Counted from the stretch's first letter, positions 35,317 to 44,809 are shown. The stretch is DNA of 64,000 nt from B10-G9 sp964627755 (GCA_964627755.1 CAZVIH010000099.1:6311-70310); one strand, 5' to 3'. The notes: generated from the letters alone by a model not told the origin. Numbers and translations: made by a program.

Positions 35317-36736
35317 TTTCCGGAAAGCTATGATCATCACCCGCCGTGAAGTGCGGGACCAGTTCCGGGATTGGCGCATTATCGCGCCCATCATCATCCT
35401 GACCGTCTTTTTTCCGGGTTTGATGAATTTCACTGCCCAACAGGCAGTAGATTTTGTAGGAAAATACGGCGCCCCTATCATTGCTGATCGCTTGATCCCT
35501 TTTTTATTGATGGTGGTGGGATTTTTCCCGATCTCGGTTTCCCTGGTTATCGCTCTGGAGAGTTTTGTAGGAGAGAAGGAAAGAAGGAGCATTGAACCTT
35601 TGCTCAGCAGTCCATTAACGGATGTCCAGCTTTATCTTGGTAAGTTAATGGCCGTTATGTTCCCCCCGTTGATCGGCAGTTTCCTGGGCATCACTGTCTA
35701 CCTGGTCGGTGTCTACCGTCAGGTTGGTTGGGCGCCAGATATCACATTATTGATCCAGGTCATTGGACTGGCTGTGGTCCAGTCCCTGGTGATGGTAAGT
35801 GGAGCGGTTGTTGTATCTTCCCAGACTACCTCAGTGAGAGCGGCAAATTTGCTGGCCTCATTCATTATCATTCCGATGGCCCTGCTGCTTGTGGGGGAAA
35901 GCATGATTATGTTCTGGGCAAAATATGAGGTGTTATGGTGGGCAATCTTCGGCCAAGCCATCATCGCCTGGTTGTTGATTCGGACTGGTATTGCTCATTT
36001 TAACCGGGAAGAATTATTGGGCAAGGAACTGGATTCTATAAATTTGAAATGGGCCTGGCAGGTGTTCCGGGAGGCATTTCGGGGCGAAGAAGCTCCCCCC
36101 TGGCAGTGGTGGAAAGTGAACGTCTGGGGCATTTTAAATGAATTAAAGTGGTCCCTGGTCCTGGTTTTACTCATAACTGTTGGAGCGGTATTTGTTGGTA
36201 TCTCCCAGGCAGAAGTCTTCTCAATTCCGACTGAAATATTGGATTGGGGAAACCTGGAAGAAGGCCTTGTGACAGGGATCGAAGAATTCGGCCCGATCCG
36301 CTTTTTCTCAGTCGGGGGGTGGGGGATCATCTTTTTACACAACTTGAGGGCCATTGCCCTGGATAGTTTGTTGGGAATTTTCTCCTTTGGCGTTTTGGGT
36401 ATCATCACCCTGATCTTGCCCTTCAGTATCATCGGTTATTTTGCAGCCATTGTGGGTCAGACTGGCCTGTCGCCGGCTTTATTTTTGGCAGGCTTTATAT
36501 TACCTCACGGGGTTTTTGAGATCCCCGCAATTATTCTGACCGGCGCATTGATCGTTCGCCTGGGATTAACACTGGTGACCCCTAATAAGAATTACACCAT
36601 CGGAGAAGCCTGGATCAGAACTCTGGCTGACTGGACTCGGTTGATCCTGTTCCTGGTCATCCCTCTTCTGGTCGTGGCTTCTTTCCTGGAGGTTTTTATC
36701 ACGCCCCGGGTTGCCCTGGCACTCTTTGGTGGATAA
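35306..36736 (+). CDS. ABC-2 permease fused to a SpoIIM-like domain
   Basis: A 476-residue inner-membrane protein. The first ~260 residues form an ABC-2 permease (REVRDQFRDWRIIAPIIILT, then the large loop and KERRSIEPLLSSPLTDVQL, then TM bundle). The C-terminal ~190 residues contain the SpoIIM/DUF95 pattern (HNLRAIALDSLLGIFSFG and FILPHGVFEIPAIILTGA). The frame opens upstream at 35204, but the ATG at 35306 follows GGGAGGGGGAG and removes residues inside the ATPase gene. It pairs with the ATPase encoded just upstream. The SpoIIM half is unusual on an ABC permease and might contact envelope or peptidoglycan factors. Confidence 0.88.
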   Translation: MWTDFRKAMIITRREVRDQFRDWRIIAPIIILTVFFPGLMNFTAQQAVDFVGKYGAPIIADRLIPFLLMVVGFFPISVSLVIALESFVGEKERRSIEPLLSSPLTDVQLYLGKLMAVMFPPLIGSFLGITVYLVGVYRQVGWAPDITLLIQVIGLAVVQSLVMVSGAVVVSSQTTSVRAANLLASFIIIPMALLLVGESMIMFWAKYEVLWWAIFGQAIIAWLLIRTGIAHFNREELLGKELDSINLKWAWQVFREAFRGEEAPPWQWWKVNVWGILNELKWSLVLVLLITVGAVFVGISQAEVFSIPTEILDWGNLEEGLVTGIEEFGPIRFFSVGGWGIIFLHNLRAIALDSLLGIFSFGVLGIITLILPFSIIGYFAAIVGQTGLSPALFLAGFILPHGVFEIPAIILTGALIVRLGLTLVTPNKNYTIGEAWIRTLADWTRLILFLVIPLLVVASFLEVFITPRVALALFGG

Positions 36737-36751
36737 GGGAGAGAACGCATT

Positions 36752-37519
36752 ATGGCGAAATTGATATTCCTGGGCACTGCCAGCGCGGTTGCCTATCAAG
36801 GCCATGAAAATTCCTTCTTGGTTCTTCAGGGAGAGACATCCTCGATCCTGGTGGATTGTAGTACTCGCCCGGTAATGCGTTTGAAGGAAGCTGGCATAGA
36901 CCATAATGATCTCAGTGACCTAATTATCACCCATTTCCATCCTGACCATGTATCAGGACTGGCTACATTGATTATGGATATGTGGATCCTTGGGAGAGAA
37001 AAGGATTTCCACATACACGGCTGTGAACATGCTATTACCCGGGCTATAAAATTGATGGATCTTTTTGGATGGCAGGACTGGAGCGACCTTTACCCGGTGC
37101 ACTTTCACACCCTGCCGCTGGACGAGCTGGCGCCGGTGCTTGAAAACCAGGAATTCAAGATCTTCAGCTCGCCAGTTCAGCACATGATCCCTACCCTGGG
37201 GATCCGGGTCGAATACAAGGGCGGTGAGTTTGTAGTTGCTTATTCTTCAGACACCTCACCGGTTCCCGAAACAGTCACACTGGCAGCTGATGCGGATGTG
37301 CTGATCCATGAAGCTGCCGGGACAATCTATCACCATTCCACTGCATCCCAGGCGGGTGAGATTGCTTCACAAGCGGGGGTGAAGGACTTGTATTTGATCC
37401 ATTATCCTTCTCCGGAATTGATCAGCCCGGATTATACTCTCAGCGAGGCAAAAAAAACCTTCCCCGGGAATGTCTACCTGGCAGAAGATTTTATGGAAAT
37501 CGAGTTCAAGGGAGAGTAA
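36752..37519 (+). CDS. Metallo-beta-lactamase-fold hydrolase (RNase Z-like)
   Basis: A 255-residue cytoplasmic hydrolase with the metal motif THFHPDHVSGL, a later HM residue in SSPVQHMIPT, SSDTSP and an Asp-His pair in VLIHEAA. The fold resembles ribonuclease Z and related arylsulfatase/phosphodiesterase enzymes, but no tRNase exosite is evident, so the substrate is open. It is 15 bp after the ABC permease gene and converges, with a 4-bp gap, on the HNH gene. Confidence 0.85.
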   Translation: MAKLIFLGTASAVAYQGHENSFLVLQGETSSILVDCSTRPVMRLKEAGIDHNDLSDLIITHFHPDHVSGLATLIMDMWILGREKDFHIHGCEHAITRAIKLMDLFGWQDWSDLYPVHFHTLPLDELAPVLENQEFKIFSSPVQHMIPTLGIRVEYKGGEFVVAYSSDTSPVPETVTLAADADVLIHEAAGTIYHHSTASQAGEIASQAGVKDLYLIHYPSPELISPDYTLSEAKKTFPGNVYLAEDFMEIEFKGE

Positions 37520-37523
37520 AGTA

Positions 37524-38027
37524 TTACCAGCCCTCCACGTAAGGCTCCCAATCCTGATAAATATTGATGTATTTTTTGAATAGATAGACAGCAGACCCCG
37601 GCGGCTGTTCAGGTTGTTTACGCAATTTCAAGCCGGACTGTTCCAGTGTCAGGCCACCTTTTTTGTGGTTGCAGGCGGCACAGGCGGTCACCAGATTAGA
37701 CCAGGTAGATTCACCGCCCAGATGCTGGGGTTGGATATGGTCAACCGTTAATTCCCGGGCACTTTGCCCACAATACTGACATCTGAACTGGTCTCGCCGG
37801 AATATTTCCTGTTTGGAGAGTTTTACTGTAGGTCGGGGGCGCTTGATGACAGAATGGAGGCGGATGACGGAAGGTTTGGGATAGGTCCTGGAAACTGTTC
37901 GCACCACACCGCGGCCGTCCATGATCATATTGGCTTTACCAACCAGAATCAGGCACATCGCCCGGCGTGTGGAGCAGACGTTTATCGGTGCGTAATTGCC
38001 ATTGAGGACCAGCACTGGTTGGTTCAT
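37524..38027 (-). CDS. HNH endonuclease
   Basis: A 167-residue HNH-family nuclease. The zinc-binding pairs CQYCG and CAACN flank the HNH core (ELTVDHIQPQHLGG ... SNLVTACAACNHKKG). The N-terminal ~60 residues (LVLNGNYAPINVCSTRRAMCL) match the widespread stand-alone HNH subgroup of unknown cellular role, sometimes placed with DNA-repair functions. It is convergent with the MBL gene and divergent from lspA. No restriction-modification partner is nearby, so a restriction role is not supported. Confidence 0.88.
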   Translation of the reverse strand: MNQPVLVLNGNYAPINVCSTRRAMCLILVGKANMIMDGRGVVRTVSRTYPKPSVIRLHSVIKRPRPTVKLSKQEIFRRDQFRCQYCGQSARELTVDHIQPQHLGGESTWSNLVTACAACNHKKGGLTLEQSGLKLRKQPEQPPGSAVYLFKKYINIYQDWEPYVEGW

Positions 38028-38149
38028 CTCATAAATTCTCTCGAAAATTATAGCATGTATTTTAGCCCCTTCTCAAGGGATTATCTGCTTATTTTGCATT
38101 ATGAATTACATATTTTTAAGTGGGAATGGAGTATATTTCCTGGCCAGGA

Positions 38150-38179
38150 TTGAGTTCTACCCTATTTGTACGGTAAAAT
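38150..38179 (+). promoter_or_regulatory. Promoter of lspA operon
   Basis: TTGAGT (38150-38155), an 18-bp spacer and TAAAAT (38174-38179) lie about 30 bp before the lspA start. Confidence 0.6.
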
Positions 38180-38208
38180 GGGATAGTTAACCTTTCGGGG
38201 AGGACCGA

Positions 38209-38721
38209 TTGAAAAAATACCTCAAGGCCTATGCTTTTTTACTGCCCACCGCAATCTCCCTGGTTGTTCTCGACCAGCTGACAAAGACCTGGATCAGGAA
38301 TAACCTGGCATTTAACGAATTGTGGATGCCATGGGAATGGCTGGCTCCCTATGCCAGGCTTGTGAATTGGCACAATACCGGAGCGGCGTTTGGCATTTTC
38401 CAGGGCATGAATGGCATTTTTATAATATTGGCTATTGTGATCATAGCCCTAATCTTGATCTATTTTCCAATGATTCCGAAAGATGATTTCTTCTTCCGCC
38501 TTGCTTTAACCCTGCAGATGGCTGGCGCGGCTGGCAATCTGATCGACCGTCTTTACCGAGGTTTTGTAACAGACTTTATCTCTGTGGGAAGATTTCCTGT
38601 TTTTAATGTAGCCGATTCCTGCATCACCTTGGGGGTGGTGGTTTTATTGATAGGGATGTGGATCGAGGAGAGAAAATCTCAAAATGAATCAAGAATCGAT
38701 TATCCTTCAGAACCAGTCTGA
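38209..38721 (+). CDS. lspA: Lipoprotein signal peptidase
   Basis: A 170-residue inner-membrane aspartyl protease that removes the signal peptide from diacylglycerated prolipoproteins. Four TM helices are visible, with conserved segments NTGAAFGIF, GAAGNLIDRLYRG-FVTDFI and FNVADSCITLG containing the two catalytic Asp residues. The start is a TTG at 38209, supported by GGGGAGGA five bases upstream. It overlaps the pseudouridine synthase gene by 38 bp. Confidence 0.95.
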   Translation: MKKYLKAYAFLLPTAISLVVLDQLTKTWIRNNLAFNELWMPWEWLAPYARLVNWHNTGAAFGIFQGMNGIFIILAIVIIALILIYFPMIPKDDFFFRLALTLQMAGAAGNLIDRLYRGFVTDFISVGRFPVFNVADSCITLGVVVLLIGMWIEERKSQNESRIDYPSEPV

Positions 38722-39607
38722 AAAGGAAATCCGGCTCGATAAATTTTTGGTCAGAGAACTGGAAGGATATTCCCGTTCCTATATCCAAAAAATCATTAAT
38801 GCTGGGGGAGTTTCAATAGAAGGATTCCCTGTGTATAAAAAATCCGAGCGAATCAGCCCGGGAACGGAGATCGAAGTCATTATCCCCGAGGCAGAGGATA
38901 CACAATTGCAGGGAGAAGATATTCCCCTGGATATCATTTTCGAAAACGATGATCTGATCGCGGTCAACAAACCGGCCGGTATGGTTGTCCATCCTGCCCT
39001 GGGACATACAACCGGCACCCTGGTGCAAGCTGTGCTGGGTTATGCACCGGAGATTGAAGGCGTTGGGGGAGTTAAAAGACCCGGGTTAGTACATCGCCTG
39101 GATCAGGATACTTCCGGGGTGATCATATTGGCAAAAAATGATCGAGCCCATCAGTTCTTACAGAACCAGTTCCGGGAGCGGCAGGTCGATAAAGAGTATC
39201 TGACCCTGGTGGATGGACGCCCGCCAACGCCCAACGGCCGGGTGGAAGTGGCCATTGGACGGGATCCAAAATACCGCCAGCGTATGGCTCCGGCTCTGGA
39301 AAGGGACGGCAAGGAAGCTATTAGCGAGTATTTCACTCTGGAAGAATTCCCTAAACATACTTATTTAAGAGTAAAGATTCTGACCGGGCGCACTCATCAG
39401 ATCCGGGTTCACCTGAATTTTTTGGGTTGCCCGGTCGTGGGTGATACAGTATACGGCAGGAAAAAACCCTCTATTCAAGTTGACCGTCAATTTCTACATG
39501 CTTTCAGGTTGTCAATTATTCTCCCGGGGGAAGAGGATAAACACCTTTTTGAAGCTCCCCTGGCGGGTGAGCTGGAAGAAATTCTAAATCAATTAAAAGA
39601 AATATAG
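38684..39607 (+). CDS. rluD: RluA-family pseudouridine synthase (RluD-like)
   Basis: A 307-residue RNA-modifying enzyme that converts uridine to pseudouridine in 23S rRNA (RluD-like) or a related target. An N-terminal S4 domain (about 15-75, RLDKFLVRELEGYSRSYIQK) precedes the catalytic domain with the motif HRLDQDTSGVIILAK holding the active Asp, and later RTHQIRVHL. It overlaps lspA by 38 bp and is followed after 16 bp by threonine aldolase. The lspA-rlu order is common in bacteria. Confidence 0.93.
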   Translation: MNQESIILQNQSEKEIRLDKFLVRELEGYSRSYIQKIINAGGVSIEGFPVYKKSERISPGTEIEVIIPEAEDTQLQGEDIPLDIIFENDDLIAVNKPAGMVVHPALGHTTGTLVQAVLGYAPEIEGVGGVKRPGLVHRLDQDTSGVIILAKNDRAHQFLQNQFRERQVDKEYLTLVDGRPPTPNGRVEVAIGRDPKYRQRMAPALERDGKEAISEYFTLEEFPKHTYLRVKILTGRTHQIRVHLNFLGCPVVGDTVYGRKKPSIQVDRQFLHAFRLSIILPGEEDKHLFEAPLAGELEEILNQLKEI

Positions 39608-39623
39608 CCAGGAGTAAAAAATA

Positions 39624-40655
39624 ATGATCGACCTTCGTTCTGATACAGTCACCTTGCCGTCGCCAGAAATGCGGGAAGTGATCGCCAAAGCTGATGTGGG
39701 GGACGATGTATATGGGGAAGACCCCTCAGTTAATCAGCTTGAAGACGAATCAGCCAGACTGCTGGGAAAGGAAGCTGCCCTTTTTATCCCTTCCGGAACG
39801 ATGGGAAATCTGGCAGCTGTTCTAACCCACTGCGAACGCGGCAGCGAAATCATTCTGGGAAATAAAGCTCACATATTCTTAAATGAAGCCGGCGGAGCGG
39901 CAGCCCTGGGCGGGATCCATTCCCATACCATCCCCAACCAAAAAGATGGAACCCTTAGATTTGAGGATATCAAAAAAGCCATTCGCTGGGAGGATATCCA
40001 TCATCCTAGAACCCGATTGATCTGCCTGGAAAATACCCAAAATATGTGTGGGGGTGTGGCGCTGACAGTGGAATACACTAAAGCAGTAAAAGATATTGCC
40101 CGGACTCATCAGTTGAAACTGCACCTGGACGGGGCCAGGATCTTTAACGCCGCCGCTGTCCTGGATATAGATCCAGCAGAATTGGTCGAGCCGGTAGATT
40201 CGGTCATGTTCTGTCTCAGTAAAGGTCTGGGCGCACCGGTGGGATCGATCTTATGTGGTGATGCAGATTTCATTCAGCGGGCAAGAAAGATCCGCAAGAT
40301 GCTGGGAGGGGGCATGCGCCAGGCTGGTATGGTGGCGGCGGCCGGATTATTTGCTCTGAAGAATAATCTGCCGCTCTTAAAAGAAGATCATAGACGCGCT
40401 CAGGAGCTTGCCCGGGGACTGGGGGAAGTAAAGGGCATCAGCCTGATGAATCAAATACCTCCTTCCAATATGGTGTATCTGAATCTGGATCCTGAACTTC
40501 CACTCGACGCGGTACAGATGAAAGCCAAATTAAAAGAAATAGGGATCCTAGCTGGAATTGAGGGAGAACGGCAGCTCAGACTGGTCACTCACTTGTGGAT
40601 CACTAACAAGGATATTGAAGATGTGATCCAGGGATTCAAGGAAATCACTTCCTGA
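39624..40655 (+). CDS. ltaE: Low-specificity L-threonine aldolase
   Basis: A 343-residue PLP enzyme that cleaves threonine or allo-threonine to glycine and acetaldehyde. It begins with the family opening DLRSDTVTLPSPEMR, has GDDVYGEDPSVNQLE, the glycine-rich PLP-phosphate region PSGTMGNLAA and the Schiff-base lysine in FCLSKGLGAPVG. Cytoplasmic. It is the third gene of the lspA operon. Confidence 0.94.
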   Translation: MIDLRSDTVTLPSPEMREVIAKADVGDDVYGEDPSVNQLEDESARLLGKEAALFIPSGTMGNLAAVLTHCERGSEIILGNKAHIFLNEAGGAAALGGIHSHTIPNQKDGTLRFEDIKKAIRWEDIHHPRTRLICLENTQNMCGGVALTVEYTKAVKDIARTHQLKLHLDGARIFNAAAVLDIDPAELVEPVDSVMFCLSKGLGAPVGSILCGDADFIQRARKIRKMLGGGMRQAGMVAAAGLFALKNNLPLLKEDHRRAQELARGLGEVKGISLMNQIPPSNMVYLNLDPELPLDAVQMKAKLKEIGILAGIEGERQLRLVTHLWITNKDIEDVIQGFKEITS

Positions 40656-40757
40656 AGGATGAAAACAACTGTATCTGCCATTCAGAAAGGCGCCAGCCTC
40701 CAGATGTTATAATAAAAACGTTCTTTCTTTATAGTTTATTCAAGGATATGAACAGCA

Positions 40758-41594
40758 ATGAAGAACAAATATACAATCGAGGACATGGACCGTATTGCGG
40801 ATGAAATCCGCTCCAGGATATCCATTCAACCGAAAATTGCTCTGATCCTGGGTTCTGGGTTGGGCCCGTTATCCGAGTCCATTGAGGACCCGACCATCAT
40901 CCCATATCATGATCTTCCGGGCTGGCCTATCTCCACTGTGGAAGGTCATGCCGGTGAGCTGGTGATCGGCATTCTGGAAGGCCAGGATGTGCTGGTGATG
41001 AATGGCCGGATCCATTACTATGAAGGCTACGAAATGGACCAGGTGACCCTGCCCATCCGGGTGATGCAGCGCCTGGGCATCAAGACCTTGATCGTTACCA
41101 ATGCAGCCGGTGGGATAAACCAGGATTTTGTTCCCGGAAATCCCATGTTGATCACGGATCACTTGAATTTCCTGGGTATGGCAGGTGTCAACCCTCTCCG
41201 GGGTCCTAACCTGGATGAGTTCGGTACCCGCTTTCCGGATATGAGCCAGGCTTATGACAAGGAATTAATAGAAATTACACGGGGGGTTGCTAAAGAACAG
41301 GGGCTTACTCTTTATGAAGGTGTGTATGTCTGTCTGGCCGGTCCCACCTTTGAAACACCAGCTGACCTCCGCTTTTTGCTCGGTGCGGGTGTGGATGCAG
41401 TAGGTATGTCTACCGTACCGGAAGTTATCGTGGCCAATCATGGCGGTCAACGCGTTTTGGGGATTTCTGGCATTACTAATAGTTCCAATCTGTATGGGGA
41501 AGCGGAAACTACCCATGAAGAGGTGATAGAAACAGGTTTGATCCTCGCGCCAAAAATGATGGACCTGATCCGGGGCGTTCTGCAAGTTTTATAA
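40758..41594 (+). CDS. punA: Purine nucleoside phosphorylase
   Basis: A 278-residue enzyme of the trimeric PNP family that phosphorolyses inosine and guanosine for salvage. Signature regions are LILGSGLGPLS (phosphate binding), GRIHYYEGYEMDQ, TNAAGGINQDF, LAGPTFETPADL and GMSTVPE, with the purine-contact Asn in TNSSNLYGE. It is monocistronic; a TATAAT (40708-40713) lies about 45 bp upstream without a clear -35 box. Confidence 0.95.
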   Translation: MKNKYTIEDMDRIADEIRSRISIQPKIALILGSGLGPLSESIEDPTIIPYHDLPGWPISTVEGHAGELVIGILEGQDVLVMNGRIHYYEGYEMDQVTLPIRVMQRLGIKTLIVTNAAGGINQDFVPGNPMLITDHLNFLGMAGVNPLRGPNLDEFGTRFPDMSQAYDKELIEITRGVAKEQGLTLYEGVYVCLAGPTFETPADLRFLLGAGVDAVGMSTVPEVIVANHGGQRVLGISGITNSSNLYGEAETTHEEVIETGLILAPKMMDLIRGVLQVL

Positions 41595-41664
41595 AATCCC
41601 TACTGAACCTGCTTATGGATATCAACGGGGGAGGATCGAACCTCCCTAAATAAACCAAATTTAA

Positions 41665-42357
41665 ATGAATGATTTTTTACGGTACCTCAAAGATTTTGAA
41701 TACCTGATCTATATCATCATTGGCACCTTTACTGCCTGGCACATCAGGAAGTTTTTTCTGGCCTGGGAAGAATTGCGGGCAGCGGCCTTTGGATTGGAAA
41801 AAGAGAGCGCCCAGATGCATTTGAATCGATCCGCCGCCCTTCTGGTTGTTTTGCTATTCCTGGGAGCAGCGGAGTTTGGATTGGTCTCATTTATTATCCC
41901 TTCCATGCCCAATGTCAATCCCCTGCCAACGGCAACCCTGGATTTATTAGCTTCACCGACCACGACCATATCGCCTGTGGAAGAAACCGTCCTTCCGGCA
42001 GTTCAGGAAACACCCTTACCAGGGACAGCAATTGTCCAGGCGGGATGTGTACCTGACGAATTGATGATCACATATCCAGAAAACAACACCACAGTGAACG
42101 GAATTATTGAGATTGAAGGCACGGTGAATATCCCAGATTTCGGTTTCTACAAATTCGAGATCTCTTCCTTAAACACTGATTCCTGGCTGACGATCCAGGC
42201 TGGAGATACTCCCAAAAACGATGAGATGTTGGGTTTCTGGGACACAACCCAGCTTGAACCCGGTAATTATTCTCTGCGCCTGGTTGTGATAGATAATCAG
42301 GGCATTCAGAAAGAACCATGTGCGGTCGATCTATATGTTGAAATGATGGTTGAGTAG
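41665..42357 (+). CDS. Membrane protein with extracytoplasmic beta-sandwich domain
   Basis: A 230-residue protein of unknown function. Two hydrophobic segments (about 9-30 and 57-78) are followed by a Pro/Thr-rich linker and a C-terminal beta-rich domain (about 130-225, with VNGIIEIEGTVNIPDFGFY and WDTTQLEPGNYSLRLVVID) resembling an Ig/bacterial-adhesion sandwich; a pair of cysteines (in AGCVPDE and KEPCAVD) could be disulfide-linked. It is likely anchored with the domain outside. It starts about 70 bp after punA and is 14 bp before the GNAT gene. Confidence 0.72.
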   Translation: MNDFLRYLKDFEYLIYIIIGTFTAWHIRKFFLAWEELRAAAFGLEKESAQMHLNRSAALLVVLLFLGAAEFGLVSFIIPSMPNVNPLPTATLDLLASPTTTISPVEETVLPAVQETPLPGTAIVQAGCVPDELMITYPENNTTVNGIIEIEGTVNIPDFGFYKFEISSLNTDSWLTIQAGDTPKNDEMLGFWDTTQLEPGNYSLRLVVIDNQGIQKEPCAVDLYVEMMVE

Positions 42358-42371
42358 ATCAGGTAACCCTT

Positions 42372-42908
42372 ATGACTAAGATCAATATTCGCCCTGCAAT
42401 ATCAACTGATATTCCCAAGATGATTGCCCTCGATCATAATTACGCCACAGGGCATGTCTGGCAAATGACGATGGATCTGACAGAGATCCAAACCCAGGTT
42501 ACCTTTCGAGAAGTCCGTTTGCCTCGCGAGGTCCATGTCAATTATCCCCGAGGTGCTCAAAATCTAGTGGACGATTGGACAGCTCGAGATCTACTGCTGC
42601 TGGCTGAAACAGGAGAGAATGTCAGAGGGTATATCAGCGTTCAAATGGGGTTAGCACCTGCCAGCGCCTGGGTGAAGGACCTGGTCATTGACCGGGTGCA
42701 CAGAAGGAATGGCATTGGCAGCGCTCTGATAATGGCTGCTCAGGACTGGTGTGGGAGAAAGGGTTTTCACCGGCTGACAGTGGAAATGCAGCCCAAGAAT
42801 TACCCTGCCATTCAATTTGCCTATAAACTCGGTTTTGAATTCTCGGGTTATAACGATCAATACTACAGGGACCAGGAAATCGCGATCTTTTTTTCCTCAT
42901 ACATATGA
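42372..42908 (+). CDS. GNAT-family N-acetyltransferase
   Basis: A 178-residue acetyl-CoA-dependent acetyltransferase. The acetyl-CoA pyrophosphate loop RVHRRNGIGSALI (Q/RxxGxG/A type) and a following VEMQPKNYPAIQFAYKLGF are standard for GNAT. The 4-bp overlap (ATGA) with the following receptor gene suggests coupled translation. The substrate is unknown. Confidence 0.87.
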   Translation: MTKINIRPAISTDIPKMIALDHNYATGHVWQMTMDLTEIQTQVTFREVRLPREVHVNYPRGAQNLVDDWTARDLLLLAETGENVRGYISVQMGLAPASAWVKDLVIDRVHRRNGIGSALIMAAQDWCGRKGFHRLTVEMQPKNYPAIQFAYKLGFEFSGYNDQYYRDQEIAIFFSSYI

Positions 42909-44809
42909 ACCTGTTATCTTTCCTGCAAACCATAAACCAGCTCCTGATGGCTGGAATTTCCATCACTGCTTTTTCTCTGCTCCTTTACGCTTTAACATTC
43001 AATCTGAAAGACAAGGTGGCCCGTTCCTTTGCATTCATCATGGGGTGTGTGGTGGTGGTATTTGTGGGAGAGTCAGTAGCCGGAGTGGTCAACTCACCCT
43101 CCTGGATCGAGATCTGGTATCAAATTCAATGGGTGGGGATCATTATGCTGCCGGCAGCTTATGCCAATTTATCTGACGCGGTCCTGTCTACCACGGGGAG
43201 GCCTTCCCGTGGGCGCAGGACCAAGCTGGTTCAGGTGACCTTTCTGATTTCCTTTATATTCCTGATCATGGTTCCGTTCAATATTGTGGTTGGACCTCTG
43301 GTAAAAGAAGGTGTGGTTGCCCCCCATCTGGAGCGAACCAGCCTGACTTGGGTGTTCTCCGCCTTTTACATCCTGAGCATGATCTGGGCCTGGGTTAATT
43401 TCCAGAGGGCATACCACCGCACTGTCACCAGCTCCGGCCGCAGAAGAATGGGCTATTTGATCGGAGGTGGGCTGGCGCCTGCCCTGGGGTCATTTCCCTT
43501 TCTGTTATTTGGCTCGACTTTTGCCTCCCAGCACCAATATGTTTTCTGGCTCACAGTAGTTGTCAGCAATATTCTGGTTTCAGGTTTGATTATCATCATG
43601 GCTTACGCTGTGGCCTTTTTTGGTGTTTCCTGGCCAGACCGGGTCGTCAAACGCCGCTTGATCAAATGGGTCATGAGGGGACCGGTTACAGCCAGTAGTG
43701 TACTGGCCCTTACTACCCTGGCCCGGCGGGCAGGAGAACCGTTTTCGTTTTTTGCGCCGGTTGTCATGGCGGGTAGCTTTTTATTAATGCAGTATTTCAT
43801 CACCATGTTCTCGCCTATTTGGGAACGTTGGTTCCTGTTTAGGGATAGCAAAAACAGTCTAACCCTGCTGCAGAATCTGGAAGAACGTCTTTTTACCCTG
43901 GAAGATTTGAGCCAATTTCTGGAATCAGTCCTGGCAGCCATGTGTGATCGCCTGCAGGTCACAAAAGCATTTGCCGCCTCCCTTGACCCGATCGGGATGG
44001 ATTTTTTTGTGAATGTTGGGGCCCCGGTAGATTTTGACGAGGATGAACTTTCTGAAAGGATCAGGGATATCTCTTCCAAACAGGACCAAATTGGAAAATA
44101 TAGCCTTTTCTTGTGGGGAAATTTCTGGGTCATTCCTTTGTTCAACGCCCAGAAACCTGATGAACTGCTTGGTTTAGTAGGAGTAGAAACCCCGGAAGGT
44201 CTCCTTGACGGTGATCAGAGAGAAGCATTCCAGATCTTGATCCAGCGGGCCCAGCAAGCCCTGGAAGACAGGAACTTCCAACAACAAGTATTTAGCTCAA
44301 TTGAGGACTTAACCCCGGAGATGAACCGCATTCAGCGTCTGAGAGCGGCGGCTCGTTACGATGGGACCAGCGTGTTAACGGCAACTACTAGTGAAATTTC
44401 CCTTGACGAAGTCACTCTGACCGAGTGGGTCAAAGATGCTTTGTCGGATTATTGGGGAGGTCCCGATCTGTCAGAAAGCCCGCTGCTCCAACTGGAGATC
44501 GTTCAAAACTCACTGGATGAACATGAGGGTATTTCCGTCAGGGCGGTCAGGGCAATTTTGAAAGAGGCAATCGAAAAGATCCGGCCAGAAGGGACCAGAA
44601 GGTTCACTCTGGATTGGGTTTTATACAATATCCTGGAAATGAAATTCCTCAAGGGGCAGAAGGTACGGGATGTCGCCAAGCGCCTGGCTATGTCTGAAGC
44701 AAACCTGTATCGCAAACAAAAGATTGCTATTGAAGTTGTAGCTAAAACAATCCTTGAAATGGAAAAACAGGCCCGGGAAAACGTGAAAGATTCTTCTGTA
44801 AATGCCTGA
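42905..44809 (+). CDS. 7TM sensor with GAF-like domain and C-terminal HTH
   Basis: A 634-residue membrane protein. The first ~300 residues carry seven or more TM helices in a 7TM-receptor-like arrangement. A cytoplasmic segment (about 305-460, LQNLEERLFTLEDLSQFLE then LGLVGVETPEG) looks like a coiled linker and GAF-like sensor domain. After a variable region, the C-terminal ~75 residues (FLKGQKVRDVAKRLAMSEANLYRKQK) resemble a sigma-70 region-4/HTH domain. This would make it a membrane-bound one-component regulator, with no kinase domain seen. It overlaps the GNAT gene by 4 bp. The ligand and DNA target are unknown. Confidence 0.75.
   Translation: MNLLSFLQTINQLLMAGISITAFSLLLYALTFNLKDKVARSFAFIMGCVVVVFVGESVAGVVNSPSWIEIWYQIQWVGIIMLPAAYANLSDAVLSTTGRPSRGRRTKLVQVTFLISFIFLIMVPFNIVVGPLVKEGVVAPHLERTSLTWVFSAFYILSMIWAWVNFQRAYHRTVTSSGRRRMGYLIGGGLAPALGSFPFLLFGSTFASQHQYVFWLTVVVSNILVSGLIIIMAYAVAFFGVSWPDRVVKRRLIKWVMRGPVTASSVLALTTLARRAGEPFSFFAPVVMAGSFLLMQYFITMFSPIWERWFLFRDSKNSLTLLQNLEERLFTLEDLSQFLESVLAAMCDRLQVTKAFAASLDPIGMDFFVNVGAPVDFDEDELSERIRDISSKQDQIGKYSLFLWGNFWVIPLFNAQKPDELLGLVGVETPEGLLDGDQREAFQILIQRAQQALEDRNFQQQVFSSIEDLTPEMNRIQRLRAAARYDGTSVLTATTSEISLDEVTLTEWVKDALSDYWGGPDLSESPLLQLEIVQNSLDEHEGISVRAVRAILKEAIEKIRPEGTRRFTLDWVLYNILEMKFLKGQKVRDVAKRLAMSEANLYRKQKIAIEVVAKTILEMEKQARENVKDSSVNA

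Noticed and set aside
38027..38208. Restriction-modification system around the HNH nuclease
   Set aside because: No methyltransferase or specificity gene is nearby, and the HNH protein belongs to a stand-alone subgroup.
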